A DNA stretch of 64,000 nucleotides from Poseidonibacter antarcticus (GTDB lineage Bacteria > Campylobacterota > Campylobacteria > Campylobacterales > Arcobacteraceae). A program made the position numbers and the translations under genes. Location: positions 1 to 64,000 of the forward strand of contig NZ_RCWF01000008.1 in assembly GCF_003667345.1 (NCBI RefSeq), read 5' to 3'. Below, in pieces: positions 43,579 to 52,226 of the stretch (positions within the stretch are counted from its first letter, which is position 1; the number at the start of each line of letters is the position of its first letter). The notes beneath the pieces are model-generated. The model saw only the letters and a program-made list of their open reading frames with translations. It was not told the DNA's origin and did no database searches.

Positions 43579-45615
43579 TTAATTTATAATTCTTTCTAAA
43601 CATAATATATAATCATTTATTATATTTTCTATTTGTTTTACATATACTTCTTTTATTTTATTAAGTATTTTTTTCTCATTTCTAATTTCTTTATGATTAA
43701 AATAGTGAATTATTGGAGGGAGAATCATCCTATGATATTCTTGGATTACAATAAAAAGTTTTATCTTATTTTCTGCTAATAATTTTAATATCATAGAGGC
43801 GTCTTCAATAAAAGATTTACAATTGTTAAATTCCTTATTTTTTATTTCTGAGGTTATTTTTACTACATTTTCTTTAATATAGTTGATTTCTTTTTTTATT
43901 ATATCCTTTGAATGACTAGGTAGTTTATTTGTCATATATTTCTCTAATTCTATTACTAAATTATTTTTTTTATTAATTTCTTTAAAAGTATTTATTTTTA
44001 TATTCTCAATTTTTGTAGGAATTGTATTTTTAAAAAATGCACCATTTAATGATAAATTAAATATTTTTATTTCATCGTCATGGTTAGATGTCATAGAATC
44101 TAAAGATTTGATAGAATTATAAAATAAAGATGTAGTGAAAACGATATCTTTCATATTTCCTTTAACTTTTATTAAGCTTTCTCTTCCACTAAAAGTATCT
44201 CTATTTTGTTTTTTATTAAGATTCAGTTTTGTTATTATGGAGTTTGAACCCTTAGAGTGAGTTTCTCCAGTTTTTTGATTTAATGCTAAATCAAGACCTA
44301 TAATATAAATCTCCTTTGCATTCATTTTTTGTAATATATTCAAAGTAAGCTCACCTATACTAAATCCAGAGAATGAGATATTATTCTCAATATATGGGTG
44401 AAAAACTTCATATAAGAAAAGATTTTTTTGATTGAATTTTTCCAATATTTTTTTGTTTGTTATCATTGAGGCTAATATAATAGTATTTTTATCCATTTTA
44501 GATACTGATTCATTATCAAATTGTTTATCATCAACAGTAACATATTGTTCATCTAATGTTGTTACCATATTAATTTTTATGTCATTTTGAAGAAGTTTTT
44601 TATATGAAGACCCAATAGTTACAATAAAAAATTTATTTTGGTTTTCTTTTATCCAGTTAATATTTTCATCCAATGATGGACCTGAAGCTATATAGAGAAT
44701 AGGAATATTATCAAAAAAATCAAGATTGTTTTGAATTCTATCAAATTGTAATATTTTATACTTGTCTCCTAAATATTTTGTAGTTCTATTAATATGGGTA
44801 TATAGTCGTCTATTGTAGTCATATTGTGTTGGTTTAGCTAGTAATAAATTAGCAAGTATTTTATCAATATATTCTTCTACATTTATATTTGTTGTTGAAA
44901 ATTTCAACAAATAGTTTTCTAAATGACCTTCATCTAAAAAACTCTTTATTTTCTCTTCATCAAAATCCTTATCCATAATAGAAAAGACAACTCCTTTTTC
45001 GGCTAGAACACTATAGTCAAGAGTAAATAAAGAAAGTCTAAATATTTCAAGGTTCTTTTCCAGAACTAGGTAAAGATCCGCATCAACTTTTTTTGCGATT
45101 TTAGGTATATGTCTCCCAAGAAGGGTTCCTAAAAATATAAATTTTGATATCTTTTTTAATTCTTTCTTATTATCTAATAAAGAATCTTTTAGAATCTTTT
45201 CATATTCAAAGATATCATTTATTGTTAGATTCGATAATTCTTGCATATAATTATAATCAAATCTATTTTTTCTTTCAATTTTAGGTGGGTTCTTAATATT
45301 TGCATAGCTAGAAAGAATTGCAATTGAATTGTTTTCATTAAATTCAATTTTTTTTATTAATTCATCATTTATTTTCTTAGGATCTTTATTATATAAATAT
45401 TTATTATTAGATATATCATATATATCAAAATCACCACTTTCTATAATAAATTCTAACCTATATTTCTCTTTATAAGTTCCCTCTCCTATCATTTTTGATA
45501 ATTCATCTACTCTTTGATAAAGCTCATTATTGCATTCACTTAAAAATGCAAGATTAGCTAAAAATGTTGTTGTTAATGAATTCTGTAATTCTTTTTGAGC
45601 TTGTTCATATGACAT
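43579..45615 (-). CDS. maf: Maf-family flagellin glycosyltransferase (motility accessory factor)
   Basis: This 678-residue protein belongs to the DUF115/MptE-like family. Maf proteins in Campylobacter, Helicobacter and Aeromonas transfer nonulosonic acids such as pseudaminic acid to Ser/Thr of flagellin in the cytoplasm. The central domain (about 290-480) has the family segments PILYIASGPSLDENINWI (core ASGPSLDEN), TLDEQYV, SGFSIGELTLNIL and IIGLDLALNQKTGETHSKGS. It lies convergent with the only flagellin gene in the window and downstream of the complete pse pathway, so its donor is very likely CMP-Pse or a derivative. A 136-base gap separates it from the methyltransferase gene. Confidence 0.9.
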   Translation of the reverse strand: MSYEQAQKELQNSLTTTFLANLAFLSECNNELYQRVDELSKMIGEGTYKEKYRLEFIIESGDFDIYDISNNKYLYNKDPKKINDELIKKIEFNENNSIAILSSYANIKNPPKIERKNRFDYNYMQELSNLTINDIFEYEKILKDSLLDNKKELKKISKFIFLGTLLGRHIPKIAKKVDADLYLVLEKNLEIFRLSLFTLDYSVLAEKGVVFSIMDKDFDEEKIKSFLDEGHLENYLLKFSTTNINVEEYIDKILANLLLAKPTQYDYNRRLYTHINRTTKYLGDKYKILQFDRIQNNLDFFDNIPILYIASGPSLDENINWIKENQNKFFIVTIGSSYKKLLQNDIKINMVTTLDEQYVTVDDKQFDNESVSKMDKNTIILASMITNKKILEKFNQKNLFLYEVFHPYIENNISFSGFSIGELTLNILQKMNAKEIYIIGLDLALNQKTGETHSKGSNSIITKLNLNKKQNRDTFSGRESLIKVKGNMKDIVFTTSLFYNSIKSLDSMTSNHDDEIKIFNLSLNGAFFKNTIPTKIENIKINTFKEINKKNNLVIELEKYMTNKLPSHSKDIIKKEINYIKENVVKITSEIKNKEFNNCKSFIEDASMILKLLAENKIKLFIVIQEYHRMILPPIIHYFNHKEIRNEKKILNKIKEVYVKQIENIINDYILCLERIIN

Positions 45616-45751
45616 AAATAATAACCTTATTTTTAATATTCTAATTACTATACTATTATATCTATCAAAACTAAAACCTAATGAATAGATTGATAATGAT
45701 TACTTAGTATAACTCAATTTGTCTGACCTATGATTAAGATATCAATAACTT

Positions 45752-46810
45752 TTATGCCCGTTTGTAAAGTCTTAATTGCGAATGAAATCCATCTTCAGTG
45801 ACAAAACCAAAAATTCCACTATCTACTTTTATTAGTTCATAATTTGGTAAAAAAATATTGTAATCATCACCTAAAATAGGTTCTTTTACTCCAGCCATAT
45901 AATCTTTACTTTGAACTCTTTTCCCTTCTAAAATATTTCTTAAAAGGATATATTTAGGCTCTAATTTATCTATATATTTACAATAATTTTGAACTATATC
46001 TGGTTCCATTTCTTGAAAAGATATAAAGTTTACAAATAAATCAATTTTTCCTTTTAATTTTGGTACTTGCCATGAGCATATATTTAAAGCATCATATTGA
46101 TTTCTTAGTTTTTCTATATCTAAATTTTCCAAATCTTTTGTATCTTGGTAATTTGCAATTTTTTCTTTTCCAAAAACTTCTTGTAAATAGTAAGAAGACA
46201 CAAAGCCTACAGGGGGAATATCAGCATTTATATAAAATACATCATTTCTTTTATCTTTTAAAAGTATCTCTCCTAAAGTACCAAATCCACCACCTATTTC
46301 CATAATAGTTTTAATATCACTTGTATCCACAGTCTTTTTTAAAAAGCTTAACCCCAATAAATAGTTCAGAAATGATCTCGAAAAATTTCTACCTTTAAAA
46401 GTGACTTGTTCTATTGGATTACCAATATTACTTTCTGATACAGCATCTATATATGGTTTTTTATCTATATTAGAAGCTTGCAAGACACGATAATCATTAA
46501 AAGCACTCGTTTCACCTGTAAATAGCCTTTGTAATCGTGTTGTAAATCTTTTATCAGTAACATTTTTATCAAACTCATCTATAGTCACATCGAATTTAGC
46601 TCTATTTGCTAAATATTCCACAGCACTATATCCTGGTACAAAAAAAGATCTTGTGATCGTTAAATTTCTAAAATCTTTTATATCATTTTTTTCTAATTCA
46701 TCGATAATCAAACTTGACCCATACTCCCAAAATGTTGTTGGTTTATAAAGTTCATTTTGTTTGTTCATATCTTCTAACATGAGATTTAAAAGTGGGTAAT
46801 TTTTTTTCAT
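45752..46810 (-). CDS. Putative sugar O-methyltransferase
   Basis: This 352-residue cytosolic SAM-dependent methyltransferase resembles the putative sugar O-methyltransferase family seen in surface-glycan loci. The SAM-binding motif is IMEIGGGFGTLGEILL (about 165-180), followed by NADIPPVGFVSSYYLQEVFG and VNFISFQEMEP. The gene has its own AAAGGA ribosome site and a TATAAT-like box (minus strand, near 46847-46852), and it is separated from pseI by a long inverted repeat. In context it probably methylates the flagellar glycan or its nonulosonic acid. The acceptor is not known. Confidence 0.78.
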   Translation of the reverse strand: MKKNYPLLNLMLEDMNKQNELYKPTTFWEYGSSLIIDELEKNDIKDFRNLTITRSFFVPGYSAVEYLANRAKFDVTIDEFDKNVTDKRFTTRLQRLFTGETSAFNDYRVLQASNIDKKPYIDAVSESNIGNPIEQVTFKGRNFSRSFLNYLLGLSFLKKTVDTSDIKTIMEIGGGFGTLGEILLKDKRNDVFYINADIPPVGFVSSYYLQEVFGKEKIANYQDTKDLENLDIEKLRNQYDALNICSWQVPKLKGKIDLFVNFISFQEMEPDIVQNYCKYIDKLEPKYILLRNILEGKRVQSKDYMAGVKEPILGDDYNIFLPNYELIKVDSGIFGFVTEDGFHSQLRLYKRA

Positions 46811-46867
46811 TTGATTCCTTTAGAATAGTAATAATAATTATATTATACTTTTCTTAATATTAGTTTA

Positions 46868-46908
46868 TTATAGATAATAATTGAAATGCTTGACATTATT
46901 ATCTATAA
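46868..46908. repeat. Perfect 14-bp inverted repeat between pseI and the methyltransferase gene
   Basis: TTATAGATAATAAT (46868-46881) and ATTATTATCTATAA (46895-46908) are exact reverse complements around a 13-base loop. No T run follows on the minus strand, so it is either a weak terminator, an mRNA processing hairpin or a protein-binding site. Confidence 0.8.
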
Positions 46909-46943
46909 AGCAGAAAGTGTAGATGAAATAGACTGTTTGAAGT

Positions 46944-47963
46944 CTAAAGTCTCTCGCCAAATTCAAAATCTTTTTTGGCTACTGTTCCCAAAATATCATC
47001 AAAATACTTAGGATGCATTCCATACCCAGGCCGTACGCTTCTTACATTTTCTTCTGTAAACACTTCACCTTTTTTTATATCTTTTGCAATATAAAGAGAT
47101 CTAGAAAACTGCCTACTTTTTTTCTTTTTTTCATTCATAGAATAATCAACTTTACCTATAAGTTTCTCCACATCTCTTATAGCTTTTATCATCTGACTAA
47201 ACTCTTCCTTATCCATAGAAAAGTCAGCATCAGGTCCACCTATAGATTTATCTAAGATAAAATGCTTTTCTATCACTTTTGCACCCAGTGTAACTGCAGC
47301 TATAGGTGCTGTGCTTCCTAAAGTATGATCTGAAAATCCACTGATCACTCCAAAAGTTTGAGCAAGATTTGGTATCGTTGCTAAGTTTGCTTCTTCAAGT
47401 GGAGCTGGATAGGAGCTAGTGCACTTTAAAAGAACGATATCATCATTTCCTACACTTCTACATATATCGACAGCATCTTGTATCTCATCTATAGTTGCTA
47501 TTCCTGTAGAGATGATGATAGGCTCCATTTTAGATGCGGTGTATCGTATGAGCTCATAGTCCGTGATCTCAAATGAAGCTATCTTATAAGCAGATGGATT
47601 AAACTGCTCTAGAAAATCAACAGCTGTTTTATCAAAAGGGCTAGAAAATATATCTATATCGATACTTCTTGCATAAGCAAATAACTCTTTATGCCATTCC
47701 CAAGGTGTATATGCTTCTTTGTATAAATCATAAAGATATTTCCCATCCCAAAGTGTCCCTTGAGTAATTAAAAAATCATCTTTTTTACAATCAAGTGTAA
47801 TCGTATCTGCTGTATATGTCTGTAGCTTGATACAGTCTGCACCCACTTCTTTAGCAGCTTTTATAGTATCTAGTGCATTTTGCAAACTACCATTATGATT
47901 TGCACTGAGTTCTGCGATGATATATGTTCCATCTTTTTCTAAATCAAATTTACCTATTTTCAT
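46944..47963 (-). CDS. pseI: Pseudaminic acid synthase
   Basis: PseI condenses 2,4-diacetamido-2,4,6-trideoxy-L-altrose with phosphoenolpyruvate to give pseudaminic acid. The TIM-barrel NeuB domain starts with YIIAELSANHNGSL, the PseI-specific form of the motif. KLQTY, FSSPFDKTAVDFL, YKIASFEITD, GFSDHTLGS and VIEKHFILDKS follow. A C-terminal SAF antifreeze-like domain (about 285-339) includes SRSLYIAKDIKKGE and VRPGYGMHPKYF. The length of 339 residues matches PseI. The base composition appears a little richer in G/C than the flanking genes, which might reflect separate acquisition. Confidence 0.93.
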   Translation of the reverse strand: MKIGKFDLEKDGTYIIAELSANHNGSLQNALDTIKAAKEVGADCIKLQTYTADTITLDCKKDDFLITQGTLWDGKYLYDLYKEAYTPWEWHKELFAYARSIDIDIFSSPFDKTAVDFLEQFNPSAYKIASFEITDYELIRYTASKMEPIIISTGIATIDEIQDAVDICRSVGNDDIVLLKCTSSYPAPLEEANLATIPNLAQTFGVISGFSDHTLGSTAPIAAVTLGAKVIEKHFILDKSIGGPDADFSMDKEEFSQMIKAIRDVEKLIGKVDYSMNEKKKKSRQFSRSLYIAKDIKKGEVFTEENVRSVRPGYGMHPKYFDDILGTVAKKDFEFGERL

Positions 47964-47984
47964 TATTTTTCTCCAATGTACATT

Positions 47985-48707
47985 TTAAGCTGTACTTCCT
48001 GCATCAACTGTAATAGTTGTACCTGTGATATTTTGAGCATCATTAGAAAGTAAATATTTAACTGTTCCTGATACATCATTAACATTTGCAAGATGACCTA
48101 AAGCACTTCTTCTTTTAATGCTTTCCAGCTTATCACCTTGAAGACCTGATGTCATTGCTGTTTGCATATATCCAGGGGCTATTGTATTTACTGTTATTTT
48201 TGCTTTTCCTAGCTCTCTTGCTAAAGATTTTGTAAATCCTTGCATCGAAGCTTTAGTAGCTCCATATACTGATAGACCATTAAAACCTGTACTTCCTATA
48301 ATTGAGCCTATATTTATCACTCTTCCTCTTAATTTCATAAGCATAGAACGACTTACATATTTTGTCAAAAGAATTGGAGCTTCTATGTTGACTCTGATTA
48401 GTTCTGATATTTGGGTTTCATGCATCGTTCCTAAAACTCCATCGTGACCTAAAGCTGCGTTATTTATCAGTCCATAAATATTTCCATGTTTTTTTGTGAT
48501 AGATTTTACTAACATGTGAATATCTTTTGTATTATTAAAATCATATTCAATATAAAATAGTTTATCACTATATTTTTCTTCTAGTTCTTTAAATTCATCA
48601 CTTTTAGTTCTTGCTATTCCTACTATTTTATAATCTTCATTTAAAAGTCTTTTACAAACAGCTAGTCCTAAACCTTTTGATGAACCAGTTACTACAATTA
48701 AATCCAT
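47985..48707 (-). CDS. Short-chain dehydrogenase/reductase, FabG-like
   Basis: This is a 240-residue NAD(P)-dependent oxidoreductase with a Rossmann start VTGSSKGLGLAV, the NNA motif (INNAALGHDG), the catalytic Ser in NIGSIIGS and the YxxxK pair in VYGATKASM. The C-terminal segment with INTIAPGYMQTAM-type sequence is FabG-like. It lies directly between the AMP-ligase gene (2-base gap) and pseI. Two roles are possible: a 3-ketoacyl-ACP reductase acting with the neighbouring ACP, or a sugar oxidoreductase like PtmA of flagellin modification loci. The sequence alone does not decide. Confidence 0.85.
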   Translation of the reverse strand: MDLIVVTGSSKGLGLAVCKRLLNEDYKIVGIARTKSDEFKELEEKYSDKLFYIEYDFNNTKDIHMLVKSITKKHGNIYGLINNAALGHDGVLGTMHETQISELIRVNIEAPILLTKYVSRSMLMKLRGRVINIGSIIGSTGFNGLSVYGATKASMQGFTKSLARELGKAKITVNTIAPGYMQTAMTSGLQGDKLESIKRRSALGHLANVNDVSGTVKYLLSNDAQNITGTTITVDAGSTA

Positions 48708-48709
48708 AT

Positions 48710-50038
48710 TTATTTCCTTTTTATTTTTCCACTTTGTGTTATTTCAATATCATTTACTATTTTTAACAGTACTGGTATTTTGAAATTTTCCAAATTTTTT
48801 CTACAATATTCTAAAATTTGTTTTTTGAGTACAGTCTTATCGATCTCTGAATCCTTTGGTATCACATCAGCACAAACTAGTGAACCCATCATTGGATTAT
48901 TCTTGGCATACACATAAGTTGTTTGTACAAGGTTTGAGTTTAATAGTGTTGCTTCTATTTCTTCTGGTTGTACTTTATTTCCACCAACATTGATACTACC
49001 TGATTCTCTTCCTGAAAAATAAACACGGTTATTTTCTATCTTTACTAAATCCCCTGTATTGATAAATCCATCATCTGAATACATAGATTCTTTTGCAATA
49101 TAGTTTTGTATTTTTGTACCTGGATTAATCCAAAGCAATGAATTATTATCTACTTTAAGCTTTATATCTCCAATTCCATTTTCTATATATTCAAGTGGAA
49201 AACCAGCTTTTTCATCTGTAACAGCGAACCCAACACCAACTTCTGTTGAAGCATAAATATGAGTCAGTTTAACATCTCTAAATTTATTTTTTAATGCTGT
49301 CAAAATACTTTGATCAGAGATTTCTCCACCAAGAGTTGCTCTTTTTAGACTTAGATTATCTGATTCTTTTGTCATAAGTACTTTTCTCCAAAAAGATGGA
49401 GTTGCTGAAATGATATTAGATTTATTTTGTACAAATAGTTCTATTGTTTCTTTCATAGAGTAATTTGATTCTGGAATAATGATACTAGAACCACCTGATA
49501 ATGCTTGTAAAAATACTTGAATACCTGAAAATCTATAGATATCAAAAGTTAATCCCCAAATATATTTTGAACCTAGCTCAATATTCTTTTTTGAAGTTTT
49601 TGTAAGACTTTCAAAAGTATGTGATATTAGCTTAGGATTATTTGTAGTTCCTGATGTTGGGACTACCCATTGTGTTTCATAAATATTTTCTAAAATATTA
49701 TTTTTATCTATCTCATTTAGTTTTAATATATTGTTTTCTAAAAAAACTTCATAGGTTGCTTTTGATTCTGTATAATATCTTTCTATTAAACTTGTTTCAA
49801 TATCTTCTGGTAAAAAAACAATTCTTTTGACTTTTCCATCTAGAATTGACAGTAATTTAGAAAATTCATAACGATCTCTTGCATTTACAACTACACAACT
49901 ATTTGATAATGTATCTATAATTTCTTTATTTGAAATGTATAAATCAAAAATATCTTTGTATGTAAAGCTATCATCCTTTGTAACAAAAGCTACTCTGGAG
50001 GATGGAATATCAGCAATATAATCTAAAATACTATTCAT
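48710..50038 (-). CDS. AMP-forming acyl ligase (ANL superfamily)
   Basis: This is a 442-residue adenylate-forming enzyme. The AMP-binding loop is VPTSGTTNNPKLISHTF. Further motifs are YASTEVGVGFAV (the A5 Glu region), INTGDLVKIEN (Asp that binds the ribose) and the C-terminal SGKIKRK with the catalytic lysine of the adenylation half-reaction. It is shorter than typical acyl-CoA synthetases (about 500-550) because the N-terminal part is reduced. The ACP gene starts four bases upstream, so the product is probably an acyl-ACP thioester. The acyl acid activated is unknown. Confidence 0.86.
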   Translation of the reverse strand: MNSILDYIADIPSSRVAFVTKDDSFTYKDIFDLYISNKEIIDTLSNSCVVVNARDRYEFSKLLSILDGKVKRIVFLPEDIETSLIERYYTESKATYEVFLENNILKLNEIDKNNILENIYETQWVVPTSGTTNNPKLISHTFESLTKTSKKNIELGSKYIWGLTFDIYRFSGIQVFLQALSGGSSIIIPESNYSMKETIELFVQNKSNIISATPSFWRKVLMTKESDNLSLKRATLGGEISDQSILTALKNKFRDVKLTHIYASTEVGVGFAVTDEKAGFPLEYIENGIGDIKLKVDNNSLLWINPGTKIQNYIAKESMYSDDGFINTGDLVKIENNRVYFSGRESGSINVGGNKVQPEEIEATLLNSNLVQTTYVYAKNNPMMGSLVCADVIPKDSEIDKTVLKKQILEYCRKNLENFKIPVLLKIVNDIEITQSGKIKRK

Positions 50039-50042
50039 ATTT

Positions 50043-50294
50043 TTACTTATTTGGATTCATTTGTTTATAGATAGCTACAAACTCTCCAAAAGTTGATGGA
50101 TAGATTGGTTCATCCATCATTGTAAAGGGATCAAAATCTAGCTTTTCCTCTAATGTAGCCACTAAAATAGCAAAGCCTAATGAATCCAATCCACTTTCTA
50201 ATAACACTACTTCATCAGTGAGCTTTGGTACTAAAAGTTTTGAATCAGTTAATTCTAATACTTCCATATATGTTTCTTTTATTTGTTCTTTCAT
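50043..50294 (-). CDS. Acyl carrier protein
   Basis: This is an 83-residue acidic carrier protein. Ser38 in ESGLDSLGFAILVATLEEKL (core GLDSLGF) is the 4'-phosphopantetheine attachment site. It is not the housekeeping AcpP, which normally sits beside fab genes, but a dedicated copy between the AMP-ligase and the GNAT acetyltransferase of the pseudaminic acid locus. It presumably carries an acyl group loaded by the ligase. Confidence 0.9.
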   Translation of the reverse strand: MKEQIKETYMEVLELTDSKLLVPKLTDEVVLLESGLDSLGFAILVATLEEKLDFDPFTMMDEPIYPSTFGEFVAIYKQMNPNK

Positions 50295-50303
50295 TATTTT
50301 ACC

Positions 50304-50861
50304 TTATATAAATTTATAATTGATCTTTTTTATTTTATTATTTAATAATTTCATCATAGAAGTATTGGAATATTTATTCCATTTCTCTTTTGAAATACTC
50401 ATTAAATAGTATTGTTCGTGATCTTCTTTTGTTTCATCTATCACTTCAAATCCAAAACTCAGATCAAATTGATAAGCAGCATTATTCTTTTTATTAACTT
50501 CTAAATTTAAGATATTTAAGTGATAAAAATTAAAAACTTTATCTATCAAAAGATATGTCGAGATAGAAGAGATAAAAGGATTGGTTTTCTCTTTAAAATA
50601 TAATCCCCAAGTTGATTTCTTTTTTTCAGAGTTAATAGCTGTGATATATATTGCACCAACAATCTCTTCATTGTAGAAAACTGAATAATAAATATTATGC
50701 TTATCCAAACGCAATTTTTCTATCCATTGTATATGATCTTCTATTCCAATGATTTCAGATGATTTCATGTTCAATCTAACATGGTCACTATTTCTTATAT
50801 CTAAAATAGCAATTTGTTCTTCATAGTTTAATTCAGTAAAGTTTTTAAAAATCAAATTCAT
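50304..50861 (-). CDS. pseH: GNAT N-acetyltransferase, PseH-like
   Basis: This is a 185-residue GNAT-fold enzyme. PseH acetylates the 4-amino group of UDP-4-amino-4,6-dideoxy-L-AltNAc made by PseC. The N-terminus FKNFTELNYEEQIAILDIRN (core FTELN...RN) and IEDHIQWIEKL resemble Campylobacter PseH, and the acetyl-CoA-binding region with NKKNNAAYQFDLSFGFEV holds the end motif. The enzyme has a C-terminal extension of about 20 residues. Because an ACP, an acyl ligase, a deacetylase and a formyltransferase adjoin it, the donor may not be acetyl-CoA. It overlaps the PIG-L gene by four bases. Confidence 0.82.
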   Translation of the reverse strand: MNLIFKNFTELNYEEQIAILDIRNSDHVRLNMKSSEIIGIEDHIQWIEKLRLDKHNIYYSVFYNEEIVGAIYITAINSEKKKSTWGLYFKEKTNPFISSISTYLLIDKVFNFYHLNILNLEVNKKNNAAYQFDLSFGFEVIDETKEDHEQYYLMSISKEKWNKYSNTSMMKLLNNKIKKINYKFI

Positions 50862-51538
50862 TTTATAACTCGCACACTTTTAAAGGCTTCAACATGTTTC
50901 TTTCCTACACGCATCCCTTGATATTTAGCATTGAGTTCAATACCCTCTAAACTTCGTGGATGTGGATACTGACATAGTTCTGAAGTATACTTTTCCATCG
51001 ATTTTAGTTTTAACTCTATAGTATCACTGATGTCAAAAAATACATCAGGCGAAAAAGACAATGGATAGTTCCATTCTGTTGATGACAATACTTCAAAACT
51101 ATATATCTCTTTTACACACTCTTCGCTCATAGGTCTCGTTGCTGTTACAACTGCTTTGTAAGTTATTTGATGGTCTATGTTTAAATCATGTTCATAATGT
51201 GTAAAGATGATATCTGGTTTCACTTCATCTTTTACTTTTGAAATAACTTTTATAATATCAAGTAAATCAACACTATCAAATCTATTGTCAGCAAAAGACT
51301 CCACAAAAACTTTTTTAATACCGATGGCATCATTTGCATTTTGTATCTCAGTATTTAATATTTCTATTTCATCTTTTTTATTCTCTATAATACGATGTTC
51401 ATCTCTACTTGTTTTGCCTTCACCTAAAATAAGAGTGTATGCTTCATATCCTTCTTTTATAAGTCGTGCAACTGTTCCAAAACATCCTAAGACTTCATCA
51501 TCTGGATGAGCTGCAACTATCAATATTTTTTTATTCAT
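50858..51538 (-). CDS. PIG-L/LmbE-family N-deacetylase
   Basis: This 226-residue zinc-dependent deacetylase has the AAHPDDEVLG motif at the N-terminus (His-Pro-Asp-Asp zinc/catalytic residues) and the second histidine motif in THYEHDLNIDHQITYKAV. The longest frame starts at a TTG (51544), but ATG 51538, which overlaps the formyltransferase stop (ATGAATAA), is the better start. The family removes N-acetyl groups from GlcNAc-type sugars. In this locus it most likely deacetylates a pseudaminic acid precursor so that another acyl group can be added. The exact substrate is inferred, not shown. Confidence 0.87.
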   Translation of the reverse strand: MNKKILIVAAHPDDEVLGCFGTVARLIKEGYEAYTLILGEGKTSRDEHRIIENKKDEIEILNTEIQNANDAIGIKKVFVESFADNRFDSVDLLDIIKVISKVKDEVKPDIIFTHYEHDLNIDHQITYKAVVTATRPMSEECVKEIYSFEVLSSTEWNYPLSFSPDVFFDISDTIELKLKSMEKYTSELCQYPHPRSLEGIELNAKYQGMRVGKKHVEAFKSVRVIK

Positions 51539-52226
51539 TTTCAATCATCTCAAATCTTCCTGTTAACTTTTTATCTTTTTGATGAACTTGGCTAAACTCT
51601 ATTTTAATATTTTCTAGCTCCATATATGCTTTAGGATAACCTTCTGCATCTAGCATACGAATAAAATCATAGAGTTTACTTATACTTTTATTCTCTAATT
51701 TTAGGATATTACTATCTTCAGGTTTTCTTCTTTTAAATTGTGTAATTTTTCCACTTTGTTTTTGAGGTTTTAAGTCATTTTCTAAAAAAGAAGGTATCAT
51801 CTTTTCAAATACTATTTTAGAAATTTTGATAAAATTCTCTTGGGCACTTCCTATACTGATATTACAATCTTCTTTGAGATAAATATCTCCAGTATCAAGA
51901 CCATCTTCAACTTTAAGTGCGGATATTTTTGTATCGTACACTTCATTCATAATCAAGTTTTGGAAAGGACTTCCTCCTCTTCCATAGGGTAAATCTGTCA
52001 TATGAAATACAACACAGTTAAAATTATCGTAAATCTTTTTGGGAATTACCCATGACCAATGTGGGAAAAAAATATATTTAGGCTCTAGAGTGTGAACTGT
52101 TTCTAAAGTTAATTCTTCCTTATTAGTAATTAAATGAAAATTAAATTCTTCTTTATATTGTTCTTTTATTTTAAAATAATTCTCAATATTCCATTCTTTT
52201 ATTGTTGTGATGATTATATTTTGCAT
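51531..52226 (-). CDS. Formyltransferase (methionyl-tRNA formyltransferase-like)
   Basis: This 231-residue protein has a formyltransferase fold. His75 in VFHMTDLPYGRGGSP corresponds to the catalytic His, and the LDTGD motif supplies the catalytic Asp (Asp111). The usual Asn two residues before the His is Val73. The length is much shorter than methionyl-tRNA formyltransferase (about 310) and fits sugar N-formyltransferases that use 10-formyl-tetrahydrofolate. It is nested in the pse genes, overlapping pseG by 13 bases and the PIG-L gene by eight. An N-formyl group on pseudaminic acid is the natural prediction. Confidence 0.82.
   Translation of the reverse strand: MQNIIITTIKEWNIENYFKIKEQYKEEFNFHLITNKEELTLETVHTLEPKYIFFPHWSWVIPKKIYDNFNCVVFHMTDLPYGRGGSPFQNLIMNEVYDTKISALKVEDGLDTGDIYLKEDCNISIGSAQENFIKISKIVFEKMIPSFLENDLKPQKQSGKITQFKRRKPEDSNILKLENKSISKLYDFIRMLDAEGYPKAYMELENIKIEFSQVHQKDKKLTGRFEMIENE

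Noticed and set aside
45690-45715. Fur-box-like GATAATGATTA upstream of maf
   Set aside because: Only about half of a 19-base Fur site matches, and no iron-related gene follows.
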